64,000 nucleotides of DNA from JAGNZR01 sp051652785 (GTDB taxonomy: Bacteria > Fusobacteriota > Fusobacteriia > Fusobacteriales > Fusobacteriaceae): assembly GCA_051652785.1 (NCBI GenBank), contig JBOFUX010000041.1:10053-74052 (forward strand), given 5' to 3'. Shown piece after piece: positions 17,743 through 26,232 of the stretch; the stretch's first letter is position 1; every line of letters starts with the position of its first letter. Below the pieces are notes generated by a model. That model did no database searches, had not been told where the DNA came from, and worked only from the letters and a program-made list of their open reading frames with translations. The position numbers and the translations under genes were made by a program.

Positions 17743-19371
17743 TTATCTACCTAATTTTTCTAAGATATTATTTTTTATATTATCTGCTTTAGAACCATAA
17801 ACAGCTTGTACACCACTATCTTTAACTATTAAACCTATTGATCCTGTTTTTTTCCAATCTTTTAATTCTCCAACTAAAGTTTTATTTTTTATAGTCACTC
17901 TAAGCCTTGTCATACAAGCGTCTACTTCTAATATATTATCTCGACCACCTAATAAAGCTATTATTTCATTAGCTATTTTCCCCTCTTTATTTATCAAAAA
18001 ATTATCCTCTATATTTTCTTCATCCTCTATATAGTTTCCTTTTCTCCCAGGAGTTGGCAAATTATATTTTTTTATTATTATATTAAATAAAGTATAGTTT
18101 AAAAAGAAAAACACTATACAAGCAATTACAAAATTTATTAAATCCTTTGTTAACCCAGCCTTTAGCATAAGAGGAACTCTTGATATAAGTTCTAAAAATC
18201 CAAAAGAATGAACTCTTAAAGATACAACATCTGCTATTGCAAAAGCTACTCCAGTTAAAATAGAATATGCCACATATAAAATAGGTGCTATAAACATAAA
18301 CATAAACTCTATTGGTTCAGTAACTCCAGTTAAAAATACCGCTAGCATAGCTGAAAAAAATATTGTTTTATATTTTTCTTTTTTATCTTTATCTACATTA
18401 TTTAACATAGCAAAACCTATTCCTAATAAAGAAGCACTAGATAATATCACCTGTCCCACTTTAAATCTTGCTGGAACAACGGTAAGTAACAAATTTTTAT
18501 AACCTTCTACATCTCCTGATATTTTTAAATTATTTAAATCTGTTATCCACGCTAACCATATCGGATCTTGACCTGCTATAATTGCGCCAACTCCAGTTCC
18601 AGTTAATACTTTATATGTTCCCCCTAAATCTGTATAGTTCATAGGTATTGTTAACATATGATGAAGTCCAAAAGGCAGTAATAATCTTTCCAAAGTTCCA
18701 TATATAAAAGGAGCAATAACAGGTGCTGAATTTCTTGATGTTGCTATCCACTGCCCAAAATAATTTAACCCCCACTGAATAAACGGCCATAAAATAGAAA
18801 GTAAAATTGCTACAATAGTAGAAAGAACAATTACTACAAAAGGAACAAATCTTTTTCCATTGAAGAAATCTAATGATTTAGGTAATTTATTATAGTTATA
18901 GTACTTATTAAAAATTACTGCTCCTAAAAATCCAGATAATATTCCTACAAATACTCCCATATTTAAAGCTGGTGCTCCTAAAACCATAGTAAAGTAATTT
19001 TTAACTAAAAGCTCTTGTCCTGTAAAAGATTTTACAATTGTAGTTCCCTCAGTTAGCATTCCTGCATCTATTGAGAAAATACTTCCTGATATTCTATTTA
19101 TGAGAATAAATGTCATTATTCCGGCGAAAGAACCTCCGGCTCTTTCTTTTGCCCAAGACCCTCCAATCGCTATTGCAAAAAGAATATTTAAGTTTACTAT
19201 TATAGCCCAACCCATATCTTCCATTACTCTACCTACTAATCCAAGCTCTGTTCCCCCTATTAATTTTCCTATTGAAACCATGAGCCCTGCAGCTGGCATA
19301 ACTGCTATTACTACAATTAAAGATTTTCCAAATTTCTGCCAAAAATCAAAAGAGATTAATTTTTTTTTCAT
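17743..19371 (-). CDS. malX: PTS EIICB, glucose/maltose type (MalX-like)
   Basis: The 542-aa permease has the EIIC domain in residues 1-430, with about ten membrane segments and signatures GLHHMLTIPMNY, the FGLHH-loop, and GVTEPIEFMFMF. The EIIB domain at about 465-542 carries the phosphorylated cysteine in DACMTRLRVTI. No EIIA domain is fused, so a separate EIIA-Glc is needed. It heads the maltodextrin operon. Substrate could be maltose or glucose. If it phosphorylates maltose, the product would not be a substrate of MalQ or GlgP, which is a puzzle noted in findings. Confidence 0.9.
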   Translation of the reverse strand: MKKKLISFDFWQKFGKSLIVVIAVMPAAGLMVSIGKLIGGTELGLVGRVMEDMGWAIIVNLNILFAIAIGGSWAKERAGGSFAGIMTFILINRISGSIFSIDAGMLTEGTTIVKSFTGQELLVKNYFTMVLGAPALNMGVFVGILSGFLGAVIFNKYYNYNKLPKSLDFFNGKRFVPFVVIVLSTIVAILLSILWPFIQWGLNYFGQWIATSRNSAPVIAPFIYGTLERLLLPFGLHHMLTIPMNYTDLGGTYKVLTGTGVGAIIAGQDPIWLAWITDLNNLKISGDVEGYKNLLLTVVPARFKVGQVILSSASLLGIGFAMLNNVDKDKKEKYKTIFFSAMLAVFLTGVTEPIEFMFMFIAPILYVAYSILTGVAFAIADVVSLRVHSFGFLELISRVPLMLKAGLTKDLINFVIACIVFFFLNYTLFNIIIKKYNLPTPGRKGNYIEDEENIEDNFLINKEGKIANEIIALLGGRDNILEVDACMTRLRVTIKNKTLVGELKDWKKTGSIGLIVKDSGVQAVYGSKADNIKNNILEKLGR

Positions 19372-19432
19372 TTTTCACATCTCCCTTTAATTAAATATAT
19401 TTAAATATGTTGTATAATTATTACTACTTTTT

Positions 19433-19461
19433 ATTATAGTTCTTTATTTTTTAATTTTCAA
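19433..19461 (-). promoter_or_regulatory. Promoter of the maltodextrin operon
   Basis: On the minus strand TTGAAA (19456-19461) and TATAAT (19433-19438) are separated by 17 bases, about 60 bases before the PTS start codon. The AT-rich stretch between promoter and gene contains the palindrome ATATTTAAATAT (about 19397-19408), a possible regulator site. Confidence 0.6.
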
Positions 19462-19520
19462 GTTTTTTCATTAAAAATCAACACTTTAAAGACAACAATA
19501 AAACAAAATTTTCTAAAAAA

Positions 19521-19567
19521 ATATAAAAAGAGCTCATGTGGATAGAGATCCAGAGCTCTTTTTATAT
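19521..19567 (-). terminator. Terminator after thiP
   Basis: ATATAAAAAGAGCTC (19521-19535) and GAGCTCTTTTTATAT (19553-19567) form a perfect 15-bp stem 20 bases downstream of the thiP stop. It ends the thiamine operon, and no thiQ lies between. Confidence 0.8.
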
Positions 19568-19586
19568 TTTTTACTAATTATTTTTA

Positions 19587-21122
19587 TTAATCTTTTTCTA
19601 ATATTTTTTGTGAAATATAAAATATTATTATTAAAAAAATTAATGTTATTGTATTTAGTGCTGAACTTTCTAAAAATTTCTTTTCTGATATTAAAGAATA
19701 ATTTACCAGGGGAATAGTAGGAAAAACTCTTGATATTTGCATTGTGTATCCTATCGTAAACTCTCCAAATAAAATTGCAAATATTTGCATAAATATCCAT
19801 AAAAAAACTCTTTTTAATAGTGGAAATTCAATATATATAAAATTTGTAAAATAATTTACTCCATCAAGTTGCGCAGCTTCTAAAACTTCACTATTAAAAT
19901 TTTTAATATAGCTATACATAAAAGAATAGGCAAGAGGAAGAGAAACTAGTACATAACCTTGAATTAAAATTATAGACAAAGGAATATTAAAAGAAATATT
20001 TAAATAAATTAATGTTATTCCTAAAAAACCACTAGAAATTCCAAATGTAGAATATACAATAAAATTTGTAAATTTATTATATGTTTTTATCATAAAATAT
20101 GAAAGAGCAGTTACTATTAAACTACCAATAAGAGATAGGAAAGTTGAATTTAATATCCCTTTAATAACTGGATATGTTTCATTAAATTTTGAAGAAAATA
20201 TTATTTTATAATGTTCCAATGAAAACTTTCCAATATAAAAATTATAAAAACTAAAAGTGAAACTAACTAATATAATTAAAATTAAAATTAAAAAATATAA
20301 AACTGAAATATATTTAAAAATATTAGTTGTTTTTTTTAGATATTGAGTACCATTTAGTTCATATTCAGAGATTTTTATACTTAAAGTATTAATAAAAATT
20401 AAAATTAAAGATTGAACTCCACCTAAAATCATAACTTTTGTAAAATCAAAACTTCCAATTAAAGTTGTTGCTATTTCTGCTTCTATAGTTGTATATTTAG
20501 CTCCACCTAAAGCGAAAACTAGAACAAAAGATGTAAAAGAATAAAGAAAAACTAAAAAAGAGGCTCTATATATTTGTGGTAGTATCAAAGGTAATTTTAT
20601 TTTAAAGAATATTGTATACTCTTTCGTTCCTGCTATTTGTGCTTCTTCTTCTATTTCCTTGGGAATAGATTTTAAAGCCTCTGCAATATATTTTAATAAA
20701 ATAGGTGAATTGTAAAAACAGTTAGCTATTATAATACTAGTTAAGCTATAATTTATTCCACTTTTTTTCAGAAAAGGTATGCTGAAGATAATACTAAAGG
20801 ACACTATTGCTGATATTGGTGGAAACATAAATGGTATAAAAAATAATTTATCCAATACTCTAGTTAAGATATTTTTATTATACGCCATATAATAAGACGG
20901 TATTATTGTTATTATCAAAGAAAAAATAACAGTTAGTATCCCTTGTTCAACAGAGTTTTTCAAAGTAAAAAAATCAAAATTTCCTGAAATAAAAAAATTT
21001 ATAAACTCTTTACCTACAAAAAAATCCTTTGTAAATACATATAATGGTACTATCCAAATAATAAAATAAAACAAATTAAATAAATTATTTTTTTTTCTAT
21101 TTTTATAAACTAAATTAAACAT
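19587..21122 (-). CDS. thiP: Thiamine ABC transporter permease
   Basis: The 511-aa protein is a fused double permease with about 12 hydrophobic segments, the layout of ThiP and FbpB. Two EAA-type loops can be seen, at about 155-185 (IPKEIEEEAQIAGTKEYTIFFKIKLPLI) and about 420-450 (NSEVLEAAQLDGVNYFTNFIYIEFPLL). It follows thiB by 34 bases under the same TPP riboswitch, which points to thiamine rather than iron. No ATPase gene follows before the terminator, so a ThiQ-like subunit must be encoded elsewhere or shared. Confidence 0.85.
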   Translation of the reverse strand: MFNLVYKNRKKNNLFNLFYFIIWIVPLYVFTKDFFVGKEFINFFISGNFDFFTLKNSVEQGILTVIFSLIITIIPSYYMAYNKNILTRVLDKLFFIPFMFPPISAIVSFSIIFSIPFLKKSGINYSLTSIIIANCFYNSPILLKYIAEALKSIPKEIEEEAQIAGTKEYTIFFKIKLPLILPQIYRASFLVFLYSFTSFVLVFALGGAKYTTIEAEIATTLIGSFDFTKVMILGGVQSLILIFINTLSIKISEYELNGTQYLKKTTNIFKYISVLYFLILILIILVSFTFSFYNFYIGKFSLEHYKIIFSSKFNETYPVIKGILNSTFLSLIGSLIVTALSYFMIKTYNKFTNFIVYSTFGISSGFLGITLIYLNISFNIPLSIILIQGYVLVSLPLAYSFMYSYIKNFNSEVLEAAQLDGVNYFTNFIYIEFPLLKRVFLWIFMQIFAILFGEFTIGYTMQISRVFPTIPLVNYSLISEKKFLESSALNTITLIFLIIIFYISQKILEKD

Positions 21123-21156
21123 ATATCAAAACCTTTCTTTTTTTATTTTTTTATTA

Positions 21157-22119
21157 TTAATTCGTTCTTAAAATTTCTAGAAGTTCTTTTTTCCATCTTT
21201 CTAAGTTTTTTATGGCCTCTTTACTATCTAATTTTACTATTTTATTAGAGAGTGGAATATAGGCAAATTCATTTTCTAATTTAATTTCTGTTACTGGTAG
21301 CATGTAGTTTTTTTTCATTATTTTTTCTTGTGCTTCTGGTGTCAAAAGGTAATCTATAAATTTTTTAGCTCCCTCTTTTATAATCTTTTTCTTAGTCAAT
21401 CCAGCACCTTCAAGGCATAAATAAGCTCCTTCAATAGGAATTATTGTGTCATATTTAGGGTTTTCTCCTTCATAAAAAAAAATATTACTTGTTGCAAAAC
21501 CCATCATCATTGGTGCTTCTCCTGTTTGAAATTTTGCAAAAGAATCATCCCAATCAGAAGCTGTAGTTAATATTGCTGGAGTTAATTCCTTCCAAAATTC
21601 TTGCCATTTATCTCCATAAACTGCAATTGTCCAAAGCATTATTTCTTGTCCTGTAGATGATCGCGGATCTTGAATTAAAAGTTGTTTTTTTAATTTTTTT
21701 AATTCTTCAAATGATTTAGGTGGATTTTTTAATCGTGTTCTATCATAATTTATTCCTAATAAACTGTAATCAAAAGGAGTTATATATCCCTCTTCGTCCA
21801 TTAGATATTCAGACTTTTCTATATTTTTCAAATTTGGTGATATATACTTTTCTAACAAACCTTCAGATTTAGCCAGTTCTCCACTAACTAAACTTAATGA
21901 TAAAACTACATCTGATTGAGGATTATTTTTTTCTAGCTTCATTCTTGGGACTATACCTTTCATTCCAATAAATTTTATTTCATCTCCTGTTTTTTTTTTA
22001 AAATCTTCTTTAAATTCTTTTTCTAACCATTTCATTGATTCAGGAGCATAAATAACAATAGTTTCTGCAAAGATATTTAAAGAGATAAAAGCTACCATTA
22101 GTAATATTAATTTTTTCAT
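21157..22119 (-). CDS. thiB: Thiamine ABC transporter substrate-binding protein
   Basis: The 320-aa periplasmic protein has a signal peptide (LILLMVAFISLNIFA) followed directly by the mature start ETIVIYAPESMKWLEKEF. It belongs to the ThiB/FbpA group of extracellular binding proteins. Family-like features are QSDVVLSLSLVSGELAKSEG, TPFDYSLLGINYDRTRLKNPPKS, DPRSSTGQEIMLW and ITAAS-like TTASDWDDSFAKFQTGEAPM. The upstream TPP riboswitch makes thiamine or its phosphates the likely ligand. It is the first gene of the thiB-thiP operon. Confidence 0.87.
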   Translation of the reverse strand: MKKLILLMVAFISLNIFAETIVIYAPESMKWLEKEFKEDFKKKTGDEIKFIGMKGIVPRMKLEKNNPQSDVVLSLSLVSGELAKSEGLLEKYISPNLKNIEKSEYLMDEEGYITPFDYSLLGINYDRTRLKNPPKSFEELKKLKKQLLIQDPRSSTGQEIMLWTIAVYGDKWQEFWKELTPAILTTASDWDDSFAKFQTGEAPMMMGFATSNIFFYEGENPKYDTIIPIEGAYLCLEGAGLTKKKIIKEGAKKFIDYLLTPEAQEKIMKKNYMLPVTEIKLENEFAYIPLSNKIVKLDSKEAIKNLERWKKELLEILRTN

Positions 22120-22152
22120 TCTTAACTCCTATAATTTTTATACAAATAAAAT

Positions 22153-22187
22153 AAAAAAAAGCTGTAATTTTCACAATTACAGCTTTT
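22153..22187 (-). terminator. TPP riboswitch expression-platform terminator
   Basis: AAGCTGTAATT and AATTACAGCTT form an 11-bp stem with a T run on the minus strand (plus-strand A run at 22153-22160). It lies between the TPP aptamer and the thiB start, as expected for transcriptional attenuation. Confidence 0.8.
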
Positions 22188-22202
22188 TGAGTATATTCCG
22201 CT

Positions 22203-22275
22203 ATATTCTTTCCCTTTCTAGAATTACCTAGCAGGTTAAAACGGTATAATCTCAGCACAAAGGCACCCGTGAATC
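22203..22275 (-). promoter_or_regulatory. TPP (THI element) riboswitch
   Basis: Read on the minus strand, the aptamer contains CACGGGTGCC, the diagnostic GCTGAGA box, TATACC, then AACCTG and the P4/P5 arm GCTAGGTAATTCTAG followed by AAGGGAAAG. These are the conserved thiamine pyrophosphate-binding segments in order. High TPP should favour the downstream terminator and turn off thiB-thiP. Confidence 0.92.
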
Positions 22276-22282
22276 TATATAT

Positions 22283-22311
22283 ATAGTACCAAGTTATCTT
22301 TTTTATGTCAA
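22283..22311 (-). promoter_or_regulatory. Promoter of the thiB-thiP operon
   Basis: TTGACA (22306-22311, minus) and TACTAT (22283-22288) are spaced 17 bases apart, immediately before the TPP aptamer. Confidence 0.65.
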
Positions 22312-22347
22312 GAAATAAAAATGCAATTATTTATTAGAAATTAAAAA

Positions 22348-23373
22348 TTATTTATTTTTCAATTCATATAACTTAGAAATAAATTCATCTACATCTTCTT
22401 TATTACTATCAAACGAAGTTACTAATCTTATTTCGTTTTTTTCAACATTCCAAATATAAAAATTACAAAACTCTTGTAAAGGTTTTATTATTTCTTTAGG
22501 TAATATTGCAAATACTGCGTTTCCTAGAACTTCATTTGTTATTTCTATTCCTATATTCTTTAGCTGTTTCTCTAAATATTTAGCAGTATCATTTGCTTTT
22601 TTAGCACATTCATACCATAAATTATCCTTTAAATAAGGAATAAATTGTCCTGATATAAATCTCATTTTAGAAATTAATTGAAGATTTTGCTTTCTTATAC
22701 TTTTAAAATCTTTTGCTAGTGATTTATTAAAAAATACTACTGCTTCTCCACACATAAGTCCATTCTTTGTTCCACCAAAGGACAGCACATCCACACCTAA
22801 ATCTCCTGTCATTTCTTTAAAAGAATGCCCTAAAGACACTGCTGCATTAGCTAATCTTGCCCCATCCATATGTAAATACATATTATTTTCTTTTGCAAAA
22901 TTTGATATTTCTCTTATCTCTTTTAATGAATATATTGTTCCTGATTCTGTTGTTTGACTAATTGATATTATATCTGCACTTGGTTTATGAAATGTATTTT
23001 TAAAATTTAACCATTTTTTAGCTAGTTCTAAATCTAATTTTCCATTTACACTTGGAACAGAGAGTAATTGCATCCCTGTTATTTTACTTGGAGCTCCTGT
23101 TTCATCTTGAAGTATATGAGCACTCTCAGGACAAATAACAGCAGAAGTTTTTCCCTTCATTGCCTCTAGGGATAAAACATTTGCTCCAGTTCCATTTATT
23201 ACAAAATAAACTTCTATATCATTACCAAAGTGCTTTTTAAATTCATCAACTGCTTCTCTAGTTATGTCATCATACCCATAAGCTGATACATGACCAGTGT
23301 TTAATTCTACTATTTTTTCTAAAATCTTGTGATGAACTCCACTATAATTGTCACTTGCGAAAGTTTTTTTCAT
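22348..23373 (-). CDS. ltaE: Low-specificity threonine aldolase
   Basis: The 341-aa fold-type I PLP enzyme cleaves L-threonine or allo-threonine to glycine and acetaldehyde. Visible features: DNYSGVHHKILE at the start, PESAHILQDETGA around the substrate site, DGARLANAAVSLG (cofactor aspartate) and the Schiff-base lysine in LSFGGTKNGLM. Length matches bacterial enzymes. It is a single gene with an AAGGAGG site. Related beta-eliminating aminotransferase-fold enzymes exist, but the HMDGARLANA pattern favours threonine aldolase. Confidence 0.9.
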   Translation of the reverse strand: MKKTFASDNYSGVHHKILEKIVELNTGHVSAYGYDDITREAVDEFKKHFGNDIEVYFVINGTGANVLSLEAMKGKTSAVICPESAHILQDETGAPSKITGMQLLSVPSVNGKLDLELAKKWLNFKNTFHKPSADIISISQTTESGTIYSLKEIREISNFAKENNMYLHMDGARLANAAVSLGHSFKEMTGDLGVDVLSFGGTKNGLMCGEAVVFFNKSLAKDFKSIRKQNLQLISKMRFISGQFIPYLKDNLWYECAKKANDTAKYLEKQLKNIGIEITNEVLGNAVFAILPKEIIKPLQEFCNFYIWNVEKNEIRLVTSFDSNKEDVDEFISKLYELKNK

Positions 23374-23412
23374 AAAAATCCTCCTTAATTACTTTATAAA
23401 TTATTATACCAT

Positions 23413-23456
23413 AAAAAAATGAAAATTATTTTTTCATTTTTAATTTTCATTTTTTT
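23413..23456 (-). terminator. Probable terminator after the Spy-like gene
   Basis: AAAAAAATGAAAATTA and TAATTTTCATTTTTT form a long but almost entirely A-T stem just after the stop of the 23468-23860 gene, with T-rich flanks on the minus strand. It is weak in energy, so moderate confidence. Confidence 0.45.
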
Positions 23457-23467
23457 ATAATATATTT

Positions 23468-23860
23468 TTAGTTTTGGTCTTTTTTTATTTCTGCTTCCAT
23501 CATGTTATAATTATCGTACCCTTCTTTCATCATTACTGTTCTATTTTTTGCTTGCATTTGAGCTATTTCTAAATTAATTTTCTCAACTGCTTTCCAATCA
23601 ACATTATCATTTAACATTAGTTTTCTTATTGCTATTCTTTTTTCCTGTATTATTATTCTATTTTGTTGCTCTTCCCTTGTTAGAGTTCTTCTTCCAAACC
23701 TTGTATTTCCCATCATACCAGTTCCATTCTGATGCTCGTATCCCGAATTATTATGATGCCCATATTCTGAATTTTTATATCCTCTTCCATGAGTTCCAAA
23801 ACTATTGGCAAAAGTCAATGTCCCCAAAGCTAATACACCTATTAATAACATTTTTTTCAT
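23468..23860 (-). CDS. Small His-rich periplasmic protein, Spy/CpxP-like
   Basis: The 130-aa protein has a clear signal peptide (MKKMLLIGVLALGTLTFA). A His/Gly/Asn-rich segment follows (residues 20-50, containing THGRGYKNSEYGHHNNSGYEHQ), then a charged helical region beginning LTREEQQNRIIIQEKR and continuing with KINLEIAQMQAKNRTVMMK. The LTxxQ-type helical part resembles the Spy/CpxP/ZraP family of periplasmic chaperone or metal-sensing proteins, and the histidines could bind metal. Similarity is by pattern only. It is a single gene with an AGGAGG site. No two-component system is adjacent. Confidence 0.6.
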   Translation of the reverse strand: MKKMLLIGVLALGTLTFANSFGTHGRGYKNSEYGHHNNSGYEHQNGTGMMGNTRFGRRTLTREEQQNRIIIQEKRIAIRKLMLNDNVDWKAVEKINLEIAQMQAKNRTVMMKEGYDNYNMMEAEIKKDQN

Positions 23861-23972
23861 TTTACTACCTCCTAAGTGATATTCTATCTCTATAAATAGA
23901 ATACCACTTAACTATGTCATAAATATGTCAAAATAATATTATTTAAAATATATTTAGCTTTTATTCTTTCAT

Positions 23973-24383
23973 TTAATTTTTTTTTACAACTAATTTGTTT
24001 CCTTCAATTTCAATAACTTCAACCATATCGTTTACTCTTATTTCTTCTTCAGATTTTATAGTCCAAGATTTTCCATCAAGATATACTCCATAATTTAGAC
24101 TATCTTCAATTTTTTTCACTTTTACTATTTTTCCTCTAATTCTATCAATATTTTCTTGCTTCTTATTCAATTTATTTACACTAAATTTTCTTAAAGCAAT
24201 CATTGAACCAATTGAAACTACTATAAATAAAATCATTTGCCAAATTATTGATGAATAAAAAATAGAATATAATAACGCTGAGAGGGCTCCTAAAGCGAAC
24301 CAAATAGAGATTAAACCTGGTATTATTGCTTCAATGATGAGAAAAATAACTGTTAACGCTCCCCATAAAATTGTAGTATTCAT
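23973..24383 (-). CDS. NfeD family membrane protein
   Basis: The 136-aa protein has two or three membrane segments in residues 1-65 (ILWGALTVIFLIIEAIIPG, then ALGALSALLYSIFY and IIWQMILFIVVSIGSMIAL). A C-terminal OB-fold follows at 78-136, with IRGKIVKVKKIEDSLNYGVYLDGKSWTIKSEEEIRVNDMVEVIEIEGNKLVVKK. This is the short NfeD type, lacking the ClpP-like protease domain. Partners are usually SPFH/stomatin proteins, and none is seen in this window. It affects membrane organisation in relatives, but precise function is unknown. Confidence 0.8.
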   Translation of the reverse strand: MNTTILWGALTVIFLIIEAIIPGLISIWFALGALSALLYSIFYSSIIWQMILFIVVSIGSMIALRKFSVNKLNKKQENIDRIRGKIVKVKKIEDSLNYGVYLDGKSWTIKSEEEIRVNDMVEVIEIEGNKLVVKKN

Positions 24384-24475
24384 AAAAAAACCTCCTTAAA
24401 TATTAAAAAATAAGTAGTTCCATAATTTTAATTAATTTTTTTGATAAACATAAATGCTAAAAAATCTAGACACTA

Positions 24476-24736
24476 CTATTTTTTTAAACTCTTAATAGGT
24501 ATATTAACTACTAATGCAGTTTTTCTATCTGTTTCTGCTAAATTTGAAATCTCAATATTGAACTCTCCAGAATCAATTACAACATATTTTGAAATTATTT
24601 GAATTATTTCATCTCTCATTTTAGTCATTATTTCTTCTGGAATAATTGCTCTATCATGAATTAAAACTAATTTTAATCTATCTTTTGCAATATTTTTTGA
24701 TTTATCTTTTTTAAATAATAAATTAAACATTCCCAT
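24476..24736 (-). CDS. minE: Cell division topological factor MinE
   Basis: The 86-aa protein shows the MinD-contact and membrane-binding N-terminus (MFNLLFKKDKSKNIAKDRLKLVLIHDRA) and the dimerisation domain with IIQIISKYVVIDSGEFNIEIS. MinE displaces MinC, stimulates MinD ATPase and drives pole-to-pole oscillation, placing division at midcell. It starts nine bases after minD and is the last gene of minCDE. Confidence 0.93.
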   Translation of the reverse strand: MGMFNLLFKKDKSKNIAKDRLKLVLIHDRAIIPEEIMTKMRDEIIQIISKYVVIDSGEFNIEISNLAETDRKTALVVNIPIKSLKK

Positions 24737-24744
24737 TTCATCAC

Positions 24745-25536
24745 CTATCTTTTAAATATATTTTTAAATTTTGATATAAAACCTTTTTTTGTATCTAAAT
24801 CCAAAAACGGCACCTCTTCTCCAATCGCTCTCTTTGCTATATTTCTATATGCTTGAGCTGCTAAAGACTCACCTTTTAAAACTACAGGCTCTCCTTTATT
24901 AGTTGAGATAACTATATTTTCATCATCAGGAATAATTCCAATAATTTCCACTGCTAAAATATCAACAATATCTTCCACACTAAGCATATTTCCTTCTTTT
25001 ACCATATTCATTCTTATTCTATTAATAATAAGCTTCGGATTTTTAATCTCACTAGCTTCTAAGAGTCCAATTATTCTATCTGCATCTCTCACGGCTGAAA
25101 CTTCTGGTGTTGTTACTACATAAGCTTCATCTGCTGCTATTATAGCATTTTTGAATCCTTGCTCTATTCCTGCAGGACAATCTAAAATAATATAATCAAA
25201 ATCATCTTTTAGGGAGTCAATAAGTTCTTTCACTTGTTCTGGAGTAACATCATTTTTATCTTTTGACTGAGCAGCTGGTAAAAGATATAGTGATGGACAT
25301 CTTTTATCTTTTATCATAGCAGATTTTGCTTTACAACGTCCTTCAATTACATCTACAAGGTCAAAAACTATTCTATTTTCTAAACCTATTACCACATCTA
25401 AATTTCTAAGTCCTATATCCATGTCAACAAGTAAAACTTTTTTTTGTAACATTGCAAGACCTGCACCTAAATTTGCTGTTGTTGTTGTTTTTCCAACACC
25501 ACCTTTACCAGATGTTATTACCAATACCTTCCCCAT
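24745..25536 (-). CDS. minD: Septum site-determining ATPase MinD
   Basis: The 263-aa ParA-type ATPase has the deviant Walker A GKGGVGKTTTTAN (10-22), DMDIGLRNLDVVIG, the switch DYIILDCPAG and the C-terminal amphipathic membrane-targeting helix GFISKFKNIFKR. MinD recruits MinC to the membrane. It lies between minC and minE. Confidence 0.96.
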   Translation of the reverse strand: MGKVLVITSGKGGVGKTTTTANLGAGLAMLQKKVLLVDMDIGLRNLDVVIGLENRIVFDLVDVIEGRCKAKSAMIKDKRCPSLYLLPAAQSKDKNDVTPEQVKELIDSLKDDFDYIILDCPAGIEQGFKNAIIAADEAYVVTTPEVSAVRDADRIIGLLEASEIKNPKLIINRIRMNMVKEGNMLSVEDIVDILAVEIIGIIPDDENIVISTNKGEPVVLKGESLAAQAYRNIAKRAIGEEVPFLDLDTKKGFISKFKNIFKR

Positions 25537-25544
25537 AATTCCCC

Positions 25545-26204
25545 CTAAAAATTAAAATTTTTATCTATAAAGTCTATCGTTATTTGTTCATTCTTTATAT
25601 AGGCTACTTCAAATCCCATTGTTTTATCAATTTTTTTATTTGCTATAATCCCTTGCTCTGGATGTTTCGCTATAAAAGTAGCAATTCTAAGTTGAATTGG
25701 ATTAAAAGCTTTTCCTACTATTATAGCTTTTTCATCTCCATTTTTTCCAGCTTGAACAATACCGGATATTTTTCCAATTACAATAACATTTCCTTTTGCC
25801 TCCACAATCGCTCCAGGATTTATGTCTCCAAATATAATAATATGACCTTCAAAACTAATAACTGCTCCAGATCTTAATGTTCCCCAATGAAATTTAGTTA
25901 TTCCTTCTTCCGTGGAAAAATTTTCGATTTTTTTAATCTCTTCAATTTTTTCCTCTTGATTATAATATAAATAAATTATTTCAATAGATGTCACTTTTTT
26001 TAATGTTGCTATTAATTTATTTTTCTCTTTTTCTAATAGTTTTCTTCCTTTAAACTCAACATCTATTTTTGAATTTTTTACCATATTTTCAATTTCTAAT
26101 ATTTTTTTTATAAATGCTTTTTGCAATAACTTAAATTCTATACTATCATCCAGTATAAATGTTAACATTTTATTTTTAAATTTTAAAGTTATTAGACTAT
26201 CCAT
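25545..26204 (-). CDS. minC: Septum site-determining protein MinC
   Basis: The 219-aa FtsZ inhibitor has a divergent N-terminal domain (1-100). The C-terminal beta-helix contains GTLRSGAVISFEGHIIIFGDINPGAIVEAKGNVIVIGKISG, the family signature. The frame extends to a TTG at 26219, but AAGGAGT lies five bases upstream of the ATG at 26202-26204, so I use that start (MDSLITLKF). First gene of minC-minD-minE. Confidence 0.93.
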   Translation of the reverse strand: MDSLITLKFKNKMLTFILDDSIEFKLLQKAFIKKILEIENMVKNSKIDVEFKGRKLLEKEKNKLIATLKKVTSIEIIYLYYNQEEKIEEIKKIENFSTEEGITKFHWGTLRSGAVISFEGHIIIFGDINPGAIVEAKGNVIVIGKISGIVQAGKNGDEKAIIVGKAFNPIQLRIATFIAKHPEQGIIANKKIDKTMGFEVAYIKNEQITIDFIDKNFNF

Positions 26205-26232
26205 AGTAAACTCCTTCAATTATATTATAAAA

